From Deltaproteobacteria bacterium (GTDB lineage Bacteria; Myxococcota_A; Polyangia; JACPQR01): a DNA stretch of 64,000 bases. A model generated the notes under the pieces. The model was not told the DNA's origin. It searched no databases and worked only from the letters and a program-made list of their open reading frames with translations. The translations under genes were made by a program, and so were the position numbers. This document shows, piece after piece, positions 7,447 through 17,305 of the stretch; the stretch's first letter is position 1; each line of letters begins with the position of its first letter. Location: positions 1 to 64,000 of the forward strand of contig JACPQR010000111.1 in assembly GCA_016190375.1 (NCBI GenBank), read 5' to 3'.

Positions 7447-10053
7447 ATGGCACGCCAAAAGCTACTGCCCAGATCCGTGCTTTCTCGCCTCCGTCTCGCA
7501 TTCCTCGTGTCCATCCTGGCGGCTTGCGTGGGTCCAGTCGAGCCCGACGACCTCTCCGGCGGCGGAGGGGGAAAGGCCGATGGCGAGGGCGGTGAGACCG
7601 TCCGCATCGTCGAGGTCCTCGCGTCACCCGCGGCGTTCATCGAGCTTCGCAACGACTCGGAGGCCGAGCGCTCGCTCGACGGCTTCTCGATCGGGATCGG
7701 CAGCGGCAAGCGGCGCGCTCTGGCGCCCCGTCAGGTGCCGGGCTCGGCGGAGGCCGTCCGCGAGATCGACCCCGCGATCGTTCCGGCCCACGGCCTCGCC
7801 CTCGTCGTCGACTCCGACCTGACGGACGCGCAGATCGAGCGGATGGCTTGCGAGAGCCCGATCGCCCAGTCGGCGGTCGAGCGACCCGGCATGAAGGCAA
7901 CGCTCGCCGCGACGCTACGGCTCCAGCTCGCGCGCCACTGCCTGCCGGTGTTCGAGGTCAAGGACCTGGGCGACAAGCTCCAGAGCGCGACGGCGATCAC
8001 GCTCGCCGAGGGCACGACCATCAGGGACTCGGCCTCCGGCTCCTGGGCTTCGGGCGCCCCCGGCGTGGCCTTCGAGCGGACGGGCTTCCAGCCGGGCGAG
8101 CTCCGGCCTTCGCCGATCGGCTCGACGCCAGGCGCACGCAACTACTTCGGATCGGATCCGCTCGAGATGGCCAACCCTGCAGGGCGAAGGCCGATCGAGG
8201 TCCTGTCATCGTCGCCGTGGCGCGTCGGCGACATGTTGACGAAGCTCCGCCGCGAAGGTGACGCGGCACACCTGGCGGAGATCGAGGACGGCAAGCTGCC
8301 GGCGAACCCCCTCGTCTCGGAGTTCGACGCGCTCGTCTCCGAGGGCCGCCGGCGGGTCGCCGGCTCGTTCTACCAGGTCAACGAGCCCGACGTGATCGCG
8401 GCGCTCGTCGATGCGAAGGCGGCCGGAGCCGAGGTCGGGCTCACCACGGACGCGGAGTTCCGCCAGCACGAGGACTACGTCGCCGGCTTCGCGGCTCTCG
8501 AGCAGGGCGGCGTGGACGTGGTGTTCGACGCGGACGCGAGCGGCGCCAACCGGGCTCCGCTCTCCCACGACAAGTTCCTCGCCCTCGACGGAACGTGGCT
8601 CTGGACCGGCTCGTTCAACCCCATCGAGGACGAGCCGGCCCGCATCCACGCGGACAACGTGCTCGTCCTGAGGAGCCCCGCCCTGGCCGCCCTGCACGAG
8701 CAGGAGTTCGAGACCATGTTCTCGGGCCAGTTCGGCGTGCTCAAGCGCGACGAGGGCATCGGTGGCGGCGAGGCGTTCGTGGACGGCGCTCCGATCGACG
8801 TCCGTTTCTCGCCCGGCCTGACGCCAGACCAGCTCGGCCGTCGCGTCGCGGACCTCGATGCCGGCGGCGACGGCTGCGGCGCGCGGGTCGCGTCGACGGG
8901 CGCATACGTGATCGAGGATCGCTACCGGTCGCTCGATCCCTGCGGAGGCCCCTTCGACTTCATCGTCGGCGAGGTGGCCCGCGCCAGGAGCAGCGTGTAC
9001 ATGGTGGCCTTCAGCTTCGCGCTCGAGGAGCTCGCGGACGTGATGCTCGAGCGAATGGGCGGCGCGGGCGTCGAGGTCAGGGGCGTCGTGGACCCGACGG
9101 TCGTTGGACGGGGAGCGCCGTCGAGGCTCCTCGAAGCCGGCGCCGACATCCGCTACACGCCGAACAGCGATCCTGAGTGCCCTGCGTGGATCACGCCGAG
9201 GCGCCTGTGCCCCAAGAACCCCAACAAGGTCTGGCTCCATCACAAGTTCATCCTGATCGACTACGGGACCGACCATCCGGTCGTGATCACCGGCTCGCAC
9301 AACCTCTCGCTGAGCGCCGAGAAGCAGAACGACGAAGCGCTCGTCGTGATCCGCGACCGGGCAGTGGCCGAGGTCTACTACCGGATCTTCCGAGAGACCT
9401 TCGATCACCCGCAGACGCTCGGCGAGCGCCGGCAGATGGCCGACTTGCCCGCGCTCGCGATCACCGAGGTGCGCGGGAGCGCGGCGCCGGCGGCCACGCA
9501 GTTCGTGGAGATCGCCAACCTCGGCGACGCTCCCGCGAGCCTCGAGGGCCTCGAGCTCTGGAACCGCTCGACCGTTCGCCCCCTGCGGGGCGAGCTCGCC
9601 GCGGGCGCCCGGGCCGTCGTCGTCGTGGGCAGCGCCGCCGAGCTCCCGATCCCCGCGGGACCCATCGTCATCGAGGTCGAGGCCGACGCCCTGGCGCCAT
9701 TCGTCGGCCTCGGCACGGCGCTGGTCCTGCGAAGGAGCGGTGATCGGCGCTGGATCTCCACCTACGACCCGTACACCGCGGCCGCGAACGTGCCTCCTGG
9801 CGTCGCCGCTCCGGCCCCTGGCGCGGCAGTGGAGTGGATCGGCTTCGACTCCGCCGCGCTGGCCGCGCTGACCGTCGAGCTCCTCGGCGTCGACACGACG
9901 CCCGATGCGGAGCGACCGACCTGGAGCCCGCGCGGCTTCTTCTCCGACTGGCTGGACGAGCACGACGTCACCCCCGCGGGTCTCGTGCTCATGAGGAGCG
10001 TCCTCGATCCCTGGATGCCCAGCTCGCGTCCCGAGGGCACCCCGGGCAGCTAG
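7447..10053 (+). CDS. Lipoprotein with two phospholipase D (HKD) motifs flanked by lamin-tail-like domains
   Basis: Lipobox LVSILAACVG then GGGGGKADG; SHDKFLALDGTWLWTGSFN and WLHHKFILIDYGTDHPVVITGSHNLS (HKD motifs); LTD-like VRIVEVLASPAAFIELRNDS and LAITEVRGSAAPAATQFVEIANLG. Confidence 0.85.
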   Translation: MARQKLLPRSVLSRLRLAFLVSILAACVGPVEPDDLSGGGGGKADGEGGETVRIVEVLASPAAFIELRNDSEAERSLDGFSIGIGSGKRRALAPRQVPGSAEAVREIDPAIVPAHGLALVVDSDLTDAQIERMACESPIAQSAVERPGMKATLAATLRLQLARHCLPVFEVKDLGDKLQSATAITLAEGTTIRDSASGSWASGAPGVAFERTGFQPGELRPSPIGSTPGARNYFGSDPLEMANPAGRRPIEVLSSSPWRVGDMLTKLRREGDAAHLAEIEDGKLPANPLVSEFDALVSEGRRRVAGSFYQVNEPDVIAALVDAKAAGAEVGLTTDAEFRQHEDYVAGFAALEQGGVDVVFDADASGANRAPLSHDKFLALDGTWLWTGSFNPIEDEPARIHADNVLVLRSPALAALHEQEFETMFSGQFGVLKRDEGIGGGEAFVDGAPIDVRFSPGLTPDQLGRRVADLDAGGDGCGARVASTGAYVIEDRYRSLDPCGGPFDFIVGEVARARSSVYMVAFSFALEELADVMLERMGGAGVEVRGVVDPTVVGRGAPSRLLEAGADIRYTPNSDPECPAWITPRRLCPKNPNKVWLHHKFILIDYGTDHPVVITGSHNLSLSAEKQNDEALVVIRDRAVAEVYYRIFRETFDHPQTLGERRQMADLPALAITEVRGSAAPAATQFVEIANLGDAPASLEGLELWNRSTVRPLRGELAAGARAVVVVGSAAELPIPAGPIVIEVEADALAPFVGLGTALVLRRSGDRRWISTYDPYTAAANVPPGVAAPAPGAAVEWIGFDSAALAALTVELLGVDTTPDAERPTWSPRGFFSDWLDEHDVTPAGLVLMRSVLDPWMPSSRPEGTPGS

Positions 10054-10451
10054 GACGCCGAACGGCTTGAAAGGTCAGTGGCATCGAAGCCGCTGAGCGT
10101 CGTCTCGGCCTCCGCGACCTCCGCCCGTGAACGCGCCCGTGCCCGTGCCCCACGGGCTCGGCCCGAAGGTCATACTCTCGCCGTCCACGTCAAAGGCCGC
10201 AGGGCTGGTCGCGGGCCCCGCGTGCTTGCCTGCCGCGATCGGATCGCGAAGCTCGTGGCCTCGCTTCCGGCCGATCCGGACGACGTGCGAAGTCTCTCCT
10301 TTCGGGGCAGGAACCGGACATGACACGAGCATGACATCCCGGTTTGCGTGCACGGCCCGGGGTGTGACGCGGGCCTTCCCTCGCAGCGGGGCCTCGCGAG
10401 TCCGTCGAGCCGCGCTCGGTCCGGGTGCTCGAGACCAGCTATACTCGTGTG

Positions 10452-11051
10452 ATGAAGCCCGCCGCGAAGCTCGCCACCTACGAGGATCTCCTCGCCTTGC
10501 CGGTGGATGTGCACGCCGAGATCGTTGGTGGCGAGATCGTGGTCATGCCCGCCGGGCTGCCCCGCCACGGCCACGTGCAGCTGGCTTTGGGGCGACACAT
10601 CGGTGGGCCCTTCGATGGAGATGATGGCCGCGGAGGACCTGGTGGCTGGTGGATTCTCCTCGAGGTGGACGTTCGGTTCGACAGGCACGAGGTCGTCCGA
10701 CCGGACGTGGCCGGTTGGCTCCGCCCGCGGCTGCCGGACCCCTGGGACCAGCGACCGATCGACGTCGTTCCTGACTGGATCTGCGAGGTCGTGTCGCCGT
10801 CGAACCAGGCTCACGACAGGGTCCGAAAGCGCCACCTGTACGCTCGTTGCGGAGTGCCGTTCTACTGGATCGTCGATCCGAGCGAGCGCACGCTCGAAGC
10901 GCTTCGGCTTGTGGACGGCGTCTGGACGGACGCCGGCAGTCACGACCACGGTTCCATCGCGCGAGTACCTCCGTTCGAGGCCATCGAGCTGGAAGTTGGG
11001 CGACTCTTCCCGCCTCTCTCGCCAGCCCCGGTTCTGCCGCGATCGGGTTGA
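10452..11051 (+). CDS. Uma2-family (DUF820) putative restriction-endonuclease-like protein
   Basis: TYEDLLALPVDVHAEIVGGEIVVMP...EVDVRFDRHEVVRPDVAGW...PDWICEVVSPSNQAHDRVRKRHLYARCGVPFYWIVDP. Confidence 0.88.
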   Translation: MKPAAKLATYEDLLALPVDVHAEIVGGEIVVMPAGLPRHGHVQLALGRHIGGPFDGDDGRGGPGGWWILLEVDVRFDRHEVVRPDVAGWLRPRLPDPWDQRPIDVVPDWICEVVSPSNQAHDRVRKRHLYARCGVPFYWIVDPSERTLEALRLVDGVWTDAGSHDHGSIARVPPFEAIELEVGRLFPPLSPAPVLPRSG

Positions 11052-11202
11052 CGATGGCAGGGCCCGCGACCATGGCGTCGGTTCCCTGCCCCGCAATCGT
11101 GAGCCTCGTGGACTTGCCGCAGATCTAGAGCTCTGCGGTGCGAGGCCCCACGGATCGCGCGGTTGTGTCTAGAATATGAGTTATTTCAGGGTCTTGGCCG
11201 GC

Positions 11203-11216
11203 GGGTGCGTGTCCCC
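11203..11216 (-). repeat. GGGGACACGCACCC motif copy 1
   Basis: On the minus strand just 3' of the stop of the 11220-12620 gene. Confidence 0.7.
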
Positions 11217-11219
11217 GGG

Positions 11220-12620
11220 TCACCACGCGTCGCCGTCACAGTCCGTGTCGATCCCGTCGGGCAGGCCGCGCATCAGATGGCGCAGCTCGTCGGGGTCGGC
11301 TCCGCGATCGTCCGCCCACGCGAGGTGGAGCGTCGTCGCGCCGACGGCGACCGGGGCCGGAAAGAAGCCGCTGTCGTCGACCACCTCCACGTCCCATTCG
11401 TCCCCGTCCTTCATCGCATAGACGGTGCGGTTGACGTTGTCGTCCCGGACACCGTAGCTCACGTGAATCCTGCCCGCCGGGTCGATGGCCAGAAAGACGT
11501 GCCGGTTCGCCGCTCCGACTTCCTCGGACCGCCAGAGCCCGTCGGCCTTCCACACGTGACGAGCCATGTCTCCCTGGAGCGTCGCCACGTGCGGGTCCCC
11601 GGCCGGGTCGAACGCCATGGAAACCGATACGGTCTCTTCGTCGAATGAGGTGAGCTCCCAGTCTCCCCCCGCCGACCGCGAGGTCAGCGCCAGCTCGTAG
11701 ACGAAGCTGACCCGCGCGACGAAAGCGATCTGGGGTTGGAGCGTGGCATCGAAGGCGAGTGACGTGTCGGAATAGGTCGAGCCAGGAAGGACGGCCTCCT
11801 CGGTGCTCCACGAACCGTCGCCGCCTCGGCTGGCGTACACGACGGTGTCGTCGCCCTCCAGCATCGCGTAGGCGACGTGAGGGCCGCCCCCGGCATCGAG
11901 GGCGAGCGAGCAGCCGCCGATCTCGGCCGATTCGATCTCCTCGATGCGCCAGCCGTCCGTGCTGGTCGCGTAGTTGACGAGCCCCCCGCCCGGGCAGGAG
12001 ACCACGTGGGCGGCGTTCAGGGCATCGACCGCCACCGACGCCACGTTCGGGCCGCCGGTCTCGTCGATGACGATCGGGTCCTCGGTCCAGTCGCCCCGGG
12101 CGTTGGTCTCGTAGCGCAGGACGAGCTGGTCGGAGTAGACGACGTGGGCCGCGCCATTCCCATCGACGGCGAGGGCCATGTTGTAAGCCGCGCCTTCGCC
12201 GATCGTCTCCTCCCGCCAGATACCGTCCAGCGCGCCCGGGTGGACGGCGAGGTCGTGGTCATCGCAGTCGTCGCCACCACAGTCCTCCGCCTCGTGGCCG
12301 TCGCCGTCCGCGTCGCAGGGAATGGTGCCCGCATCGACATCTGCATCCGCGTCGGCATCCGCGTCGGCGTCAGTGTCGGCGTCAGTGTCGGCGTCGGCAT
12401 CCGCATCGGAATCAGTGTCGGCATCCGTGTCGGCGTCGGCGTCCGTGTCGGCGTCGGCGTCGGCATCCGCGTCGGGTTCGGCGCCGGCGTCCCCGCCCGG
12501 GTCGGTCCCCGAATCGCCGGCGGGCTCGAGGGGAAAGATCAGGCTGCAGCCCCCCGCGAGACCCACCCACAGGCAGGCGGTGCCGATGACGCGCGCGGCC
12601 GAGCCCATCCGCAGAACCAT
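11220..12620 (-). CDS. Lipoprotein with Asp/Ala/Thr low-complexity linker and split MopE-type metal-binding motif
   Basis: AGGCSLIFPLEP lipobox; (DADADT)n; CDADGDGHEAEDCGGDDCDDHDLAVHPGA near N-term and DGIDTDCDGDAW at the C-terminus. Confidence 0.8.
   Translation of the reverse strand: MVLRMGSAARVIGTACLWVGLAGGCSLIFPLEPAGDSGTDPGGDAGAEPDADADADADTDADADTDADTDSDADADADTDADTDADADADADADVDAGTIPCDADGDGHEAEDCGGDDCDDHDLAVHPGALDGIWREETIGEGAAYNMALAVDGNGAAHVVYSDQLVLRYETNARGDWTEDPIVIDETGGPNVASVAVDALNAAHVVSCPGGGLVNYATSTDGWRIEEIESAEIGGCSLALDAGGGPHVAYAMLEGDDTVVYASRGGDGSWSTEEAVLPGSTYSDTSLAFDATLQPQIAFVARVSFVYELALTSRSAGGDWELTSFDEETVSVSMAFDPAGDPHVATLQGDMARHVWKADGLWRSEEVGAANRHVFLAIDPAGRIHVSYGVRDDNVNRTVYAMKDGDEWDVEVVDDSGFFPAPVAVGATTLHLAWADDRGADPDELRHLMRGLPDGIDTDCDGDAW
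12331..12484. repeat. Degenerate hexanucleotide tandem repeat (gtcggc/gtccgc/gtcagt units) inside coding sequence
   Basis: Direct reading; encodes DADADTDADAD linker. Confidence 0.85.
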
Positions 12621-12750
12621 AGCCCGGATCACCCTAGCCCGGATCACCTTCGCGCTGGAAGCAGACCCGTCACGGCGGTCCTCCTTCCTGTGCTTTTGAC
12701 GCCGTAGTACCCACCACACTCGATCGCCCGAACCGAGCCCTGCTCGTCGC

Positions 12751-12847
12751 GTACACCGCGGCCGCGAACGTGCCTCCTGGCGTCGCCGCTCCGGCCCCTG
12801 GCGCGGCAGTGGAGTGGATCCGCTTCGACTCCGCCGCGGGCAGCTAG
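12751..12847 (+). pseudogene. Partial copy of the 3' end of the PLD lipoprotein gene
   Basis: 12751-12838 matches 9771-9858 at 87/88 positions, then joins in frame to the terminal GGCAGCTAG (10045-10053). Confidence 0.92.
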
Positions 12848-12907
12848 CTCCCCGCCTCGCTCTGGTGCTAGCTTCCCCACTCGGCTAGCGATGGCGAGGT
12901 GCGAGCG

Positions 12908-14875
12908 ATGAAGATCGGTGTGATTGGCTCGGGATCGATCGGGCCCGACCTGGCGTACGGCTTCCTCTCCGCGGTCTCGAAGAAGCCCGGCGGCCGCGTG
13001 ACGATGGTCGACATCCGCAAGGAGGCGCTCGACGCAGGCGTCGAGCGCATCGAGGGGTACATGGACAAGGGCGTCTCGCGCGGCAAGCTGGCTCCTGCCG
13101 CGGCGAAGGCCATGCGGGAGGCGCTCGTTCCGAGCCTCGAGCTCGCAGAGCTCGCGGGCTGCGACTACGTGCTCGAGGCGGCCAGCGAGGACCTGAGCGT
13201 CAAGCGGAAGATCCTGCGGGACCTCGAGGGCATCGTCGGGCCCGACTGCCTGATCGGGTTCGCGACCTCCGGCTTGCCGCGGGCGCTGATCGCCGCGGAG
13301 GCGAAGCATCCGGACCGCTGCTTCGTCAACCACCCGTTCTACCCCGCGTGGCGGTCCCTCCCGATCGAGGTCGTGCTCTCGAACGACGCGGCCCTCGGGC
13401 GCCGGATGGTCGCCACGCTCGAGATGCTCGGCAAGGTCCCCTGCGTCACGAAGGACGTGCCGTGCTTCGCGATCGACGACATCTTCTGCAACTACATCGC
13501 CGAGGCCGCCCGCATCGTCGAGGAGGGCCTCGCCACGGCCGCCCAGGTCGATCGCATCGTGAACGACGCGATCGGCGGCGGCGGGCCGTTCAACGTGATG
13601 GACCTGACACGCGGGAACATGCTCGTCCGTCACTGCCAGATCCTCATGAAGGATGCGCCCACCGGAGGGGCGTGGTTCGCACCTCCCGCCATCCTCGAGC
13701 GGCAGGGCCAGAAGGCCTGGCACGACCGCGCCGGCCAGCAGGGCTCGGCGGCCGACCCGGCGCTCACGAAGAAGGTGCTAGACCGGGTGCTGGCGGTCCT
13801 CCTGGCGCGGACCTACTTCGTCATCGACGAGGGGATCTGCTCCGCGACCGAGACCAACTGGATGACGCGCCTCGCGTTGGGCTTCGGAAAGGGCCTGCTC
13901 GAGCTCGCAGAGGATCTGGGCCCGGAGCGCGCGCGCGATCTCTGCATCCGGTACGCGAACGAGCACCCTGGATTCGTCGTCCCGAGGAGCATCGCCGAAG
14001 GGCGCCTCGCGTCCTTCTTCGCCAACGTCCGCGTGGAGCGAGAAGGCGAGATCGGGGTCGTCTCGGTCTTCCGACCCGAGGTCAAGAACGCGCTCTCGAA
14101 GCGCACCGTGCGCGAGATCGGTCTGGCGATCGACACCCTCCTCGCGGACGGGAGCGTCCAGGGCATCGTCCTGACGAGCTGGGACGGCGCGCTGGCGGGC
14201 GCGGACATCAACGAGCTCGCCGCGCTGAAGGATCCGGAGGCATGCCGCCAGACGTGCCTCGACGCCCATCCCGTGATGGCCGCGATGGAGCGCGCGCGAA
14301 AGCCGATCGTCGCGGCGGTCGACGGTCCGGTGATGGGCGGCGGAGCGGAGCTGTCGATGAGCTGTCACGCGAGGGTCGCCGGAAAGAACCTCCTCCTGGC
14401 CCAGCCCGAGGTGAACCTCGGGATCATCCCGGGCTACGGCGGAACGCAGCGGCTCCCTCGGCTGGTCGGAGTCGAGGTCGCGTCCGACCTGCTCAGGACG
14501 GGACGGGCGATCGGCGCCGAGGAGGCCTGCCGGCTGGGGTGGGCGGCGGGCGCGCCGTCCGAGGACTTCCGGGGCGCCGCGAAGGAGCTGATTCGCCGCC
14601 ACCTGAGGGGCGAGGTGAAGCTCGGGCCCGTGACCCCCGAGCCGATCGCCCTGTCGGAGCGCCTGCCGAAGGTGGACATCGGCCACCGATCGAGGGCGAT
14701 CGACGCGATCCTCGTCGACGTGCTCCGGCGGGGGCTCGCGAGACCTCTCGCGGAGGGCCTCGCCATCGAGGCCGACGGCTTCGGCCGATGCAAGCGGACC
14801 GTCGACATGGACATCGGAATGAAGAACTTCATGCAGAACGGCCCCCGGGTCCCGGCGGCGTTCCTTCACGAGTGA
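12908..14875 (+). CDS. Bifunctional 3-hydroxyacyl-CoA dehydrogenase / enoyl-CoA hydratase (dehydrogenase domain N-terminal)
   Basis: MKIGVIGSGSIGPDLAYGF Rossmann motif, NHPFYP and 3-HCDH C-terminal region, then crotonase ALAGADINELAAL...GPVMGGGAELSMSCHARVA...PEVNLGIIPGYGGTQRLPRLVG. Confidence 0.9.
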   Translation: MKIGVIGSGSIGPDLAYGFLSAVSKKPGGRVTMVDIRKEALDAGVERIEGYMDKGVSRGKLAPAAAKAMREALVPSLELAELAGCDYVLEAASEDLSVKRKILRDLEGIVGPDCLIGFATSGLPRALIAAEAKHPDRCFVNHPFYPAWRSLPIEVVLSNDAALGRRMVATLEMLGKVPCVTKDVPCFAIDDIFCNYIAEAARIVEEGLATAAQVDRIVNDAIGGGGPFNVMDLTRGNMLVRHCQILMKDAPTGGAWFAPPAILERQGQKAWHDRAGQQGSAADPALTKKVLDRVLAVLLARTYFVIDEGICSATETNWMTRLALGFGKGLLELAEDLGPERARDLCIRYANEHPGFVVPRSIAEGRLASFFANVRVEREGEIGVVSVFRPEVKNALSKRTVREIGLAIDTLLADGSVQGIVLTSWDGALAGADINELAALKDPEACRQTCLDAHPVMAAMERARKPIVAAVDGPVMGGGAELSMSCHARVAGKNLLLAQPEVNLGIIPGYGGTQRLPRLVGVEVASDLLRTGRAIGAEEACRLGWAAGAPSEDFRGAAKELIRRHLRGEVKLGPVTPEPIALSERLPKVDIGHRSRAIDAILVDVLRRGLARPLAEGLAIEADGFGRCKRTVDMDIGMKNFMQNGPRVPAAFLHE

Positions 14876-14883
14876 GGCGACCA

Positions 14884-16176
<1,293 letters not shown>

Positions 16177-16262
16177 AACGGGGACACGCACCCGGTATCT
16201 AACCCGCCGACATTGCTTCGCTTTCTGGGCATACCGCGCGATCTGCGGGCGGCTCGGGCCGC

Positions 16263-17225
16263 TCACGGCGGGGAGACCCCGCGCGCCTCGTTGACGGCCA
16301 TCCGGGCAGCGACTCCTTCGACCGCCACCTGCGTCGAGACGACGTCGAAGCCGCGATCGTACAGGGCGCGGATCTCCTCCTCGGAGCTCGCGGTCCGGTC
16401 GTAGGTGAAGGACCGGATGCCGGCCGGGTGCAGGCGATCAGCCACGAGGCCGGCGACGTCGAGCGTCGGGTCCATCTCGTACATGAACGCGCGCGGGCTC
16501 GCGATCTCGAGGAGCACGTCGACCTCCGACAGGTCGTCGATGTTGATGAGGTAGTAGACCGAGTCGGAACCGGGGATCTCGGGGATCAACGTGTCGAGCT
16601 CGGAGGTGTCGATCTCGAAGAAGGCGAAGTCCTCGGCGCTCGCCTCGAGCACCGCCTCGATGGCGCGGGCGTAGTCCTGGGGCCGCTTGACCGTGAGCTG
16701 CACGACCATCTTGCCTTCGAGGGTGGCCAGCACGTCGTCGAGCCGCTGGAAGGCCTCCGTCTCCGACGGATACCGGTGGCACGCGGTCACCTCGGCCGCC
16801 GTCGAGTCCTCGATCACGAGCCCGTCGCAGTCGGAGGACTCGAAGGACTCGATCGGGCTCGAGTGGGCTATGACGGGGACGTCGTCGCGTGTGACGCGCA
16901 CGTCGATCTTGACGCCGTCCGCGCCGGCATCGAAGGCCGCGGCCAGGGCGGCGTTCGAGTCGTACGGAGCGGAGACGAGGTCCCACGCGCCTCCATGCGC
17001 GACGAGCATGACCCGTTCGCAGGTCGCGTCGGTCCAGCACACCGAGAGCGAGCTCGGGTGGTCGTCGCCCGCGGCATCGACGGCGGCGTCGGCGGTCGAC
17101 TCGGCGTCCGGCGAGCCGTCTGCGCTCGCCGCGGCGTCGACACCCAACGACGCGTCCGGCGCTCCACGCCTCTCGTCCGTGCAGGCGGTCGTGACGATCC
17201 CGACGACGAAGATCACGGTGCGCAC
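16263..17225 (-). CDS. Glycerophosphodiester phosphodiesterase-like lipoprotein
   Basis: Lipobox VVGIVTTACTDE; MLVAHGG...AAFDAGADGVKIDVRVTRDDVPVIAHSS pattern resembles GDPD TIM-barrels. Confidence 0.6.
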   Translation of the reverse strand: MRTVIFVVGIVTTACTDERRGAPDASLGVDAAASADGSPDAESTADAAVDAAGDDHPSSLSVCWTDATCERVMLVAHGGAWDLVSAPYDSNAALAAAFDAGADGVKIDVRVTRDDVPVIAHSSPIESFESSDCDGLVIEDSTAAEVTACHRYPSETEAFQRLDDVLATLEGKMVVQLTVKRPQDYARAIEAVLEASAEDFAFFEIDTSELDTLIPEIPGSDSVYYLINIDDLSEVDVLLEIASPRAFMYEMDPTLDVAGLVADRLHPAGIRSFTYDRTASSEEEIRALYDRGFDVVSTQVAVEGVAARMAVNEARGVSPP

Positions 17226-17305
17226 GGGGCTCCAGATAGACCGGAGCGGCCCCCGAACGCAAGGGACCCTCGCAACGATGGCTCCTCGCAAGTACCATCG
17301 GCCGC

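Noticed and set aside
10054-10440. Possible small genes in the gap between the PLD gene and Uma2
   Set aside because: Only short Arg/Pro-rich ORFs with no convincing start context; left uncalled.
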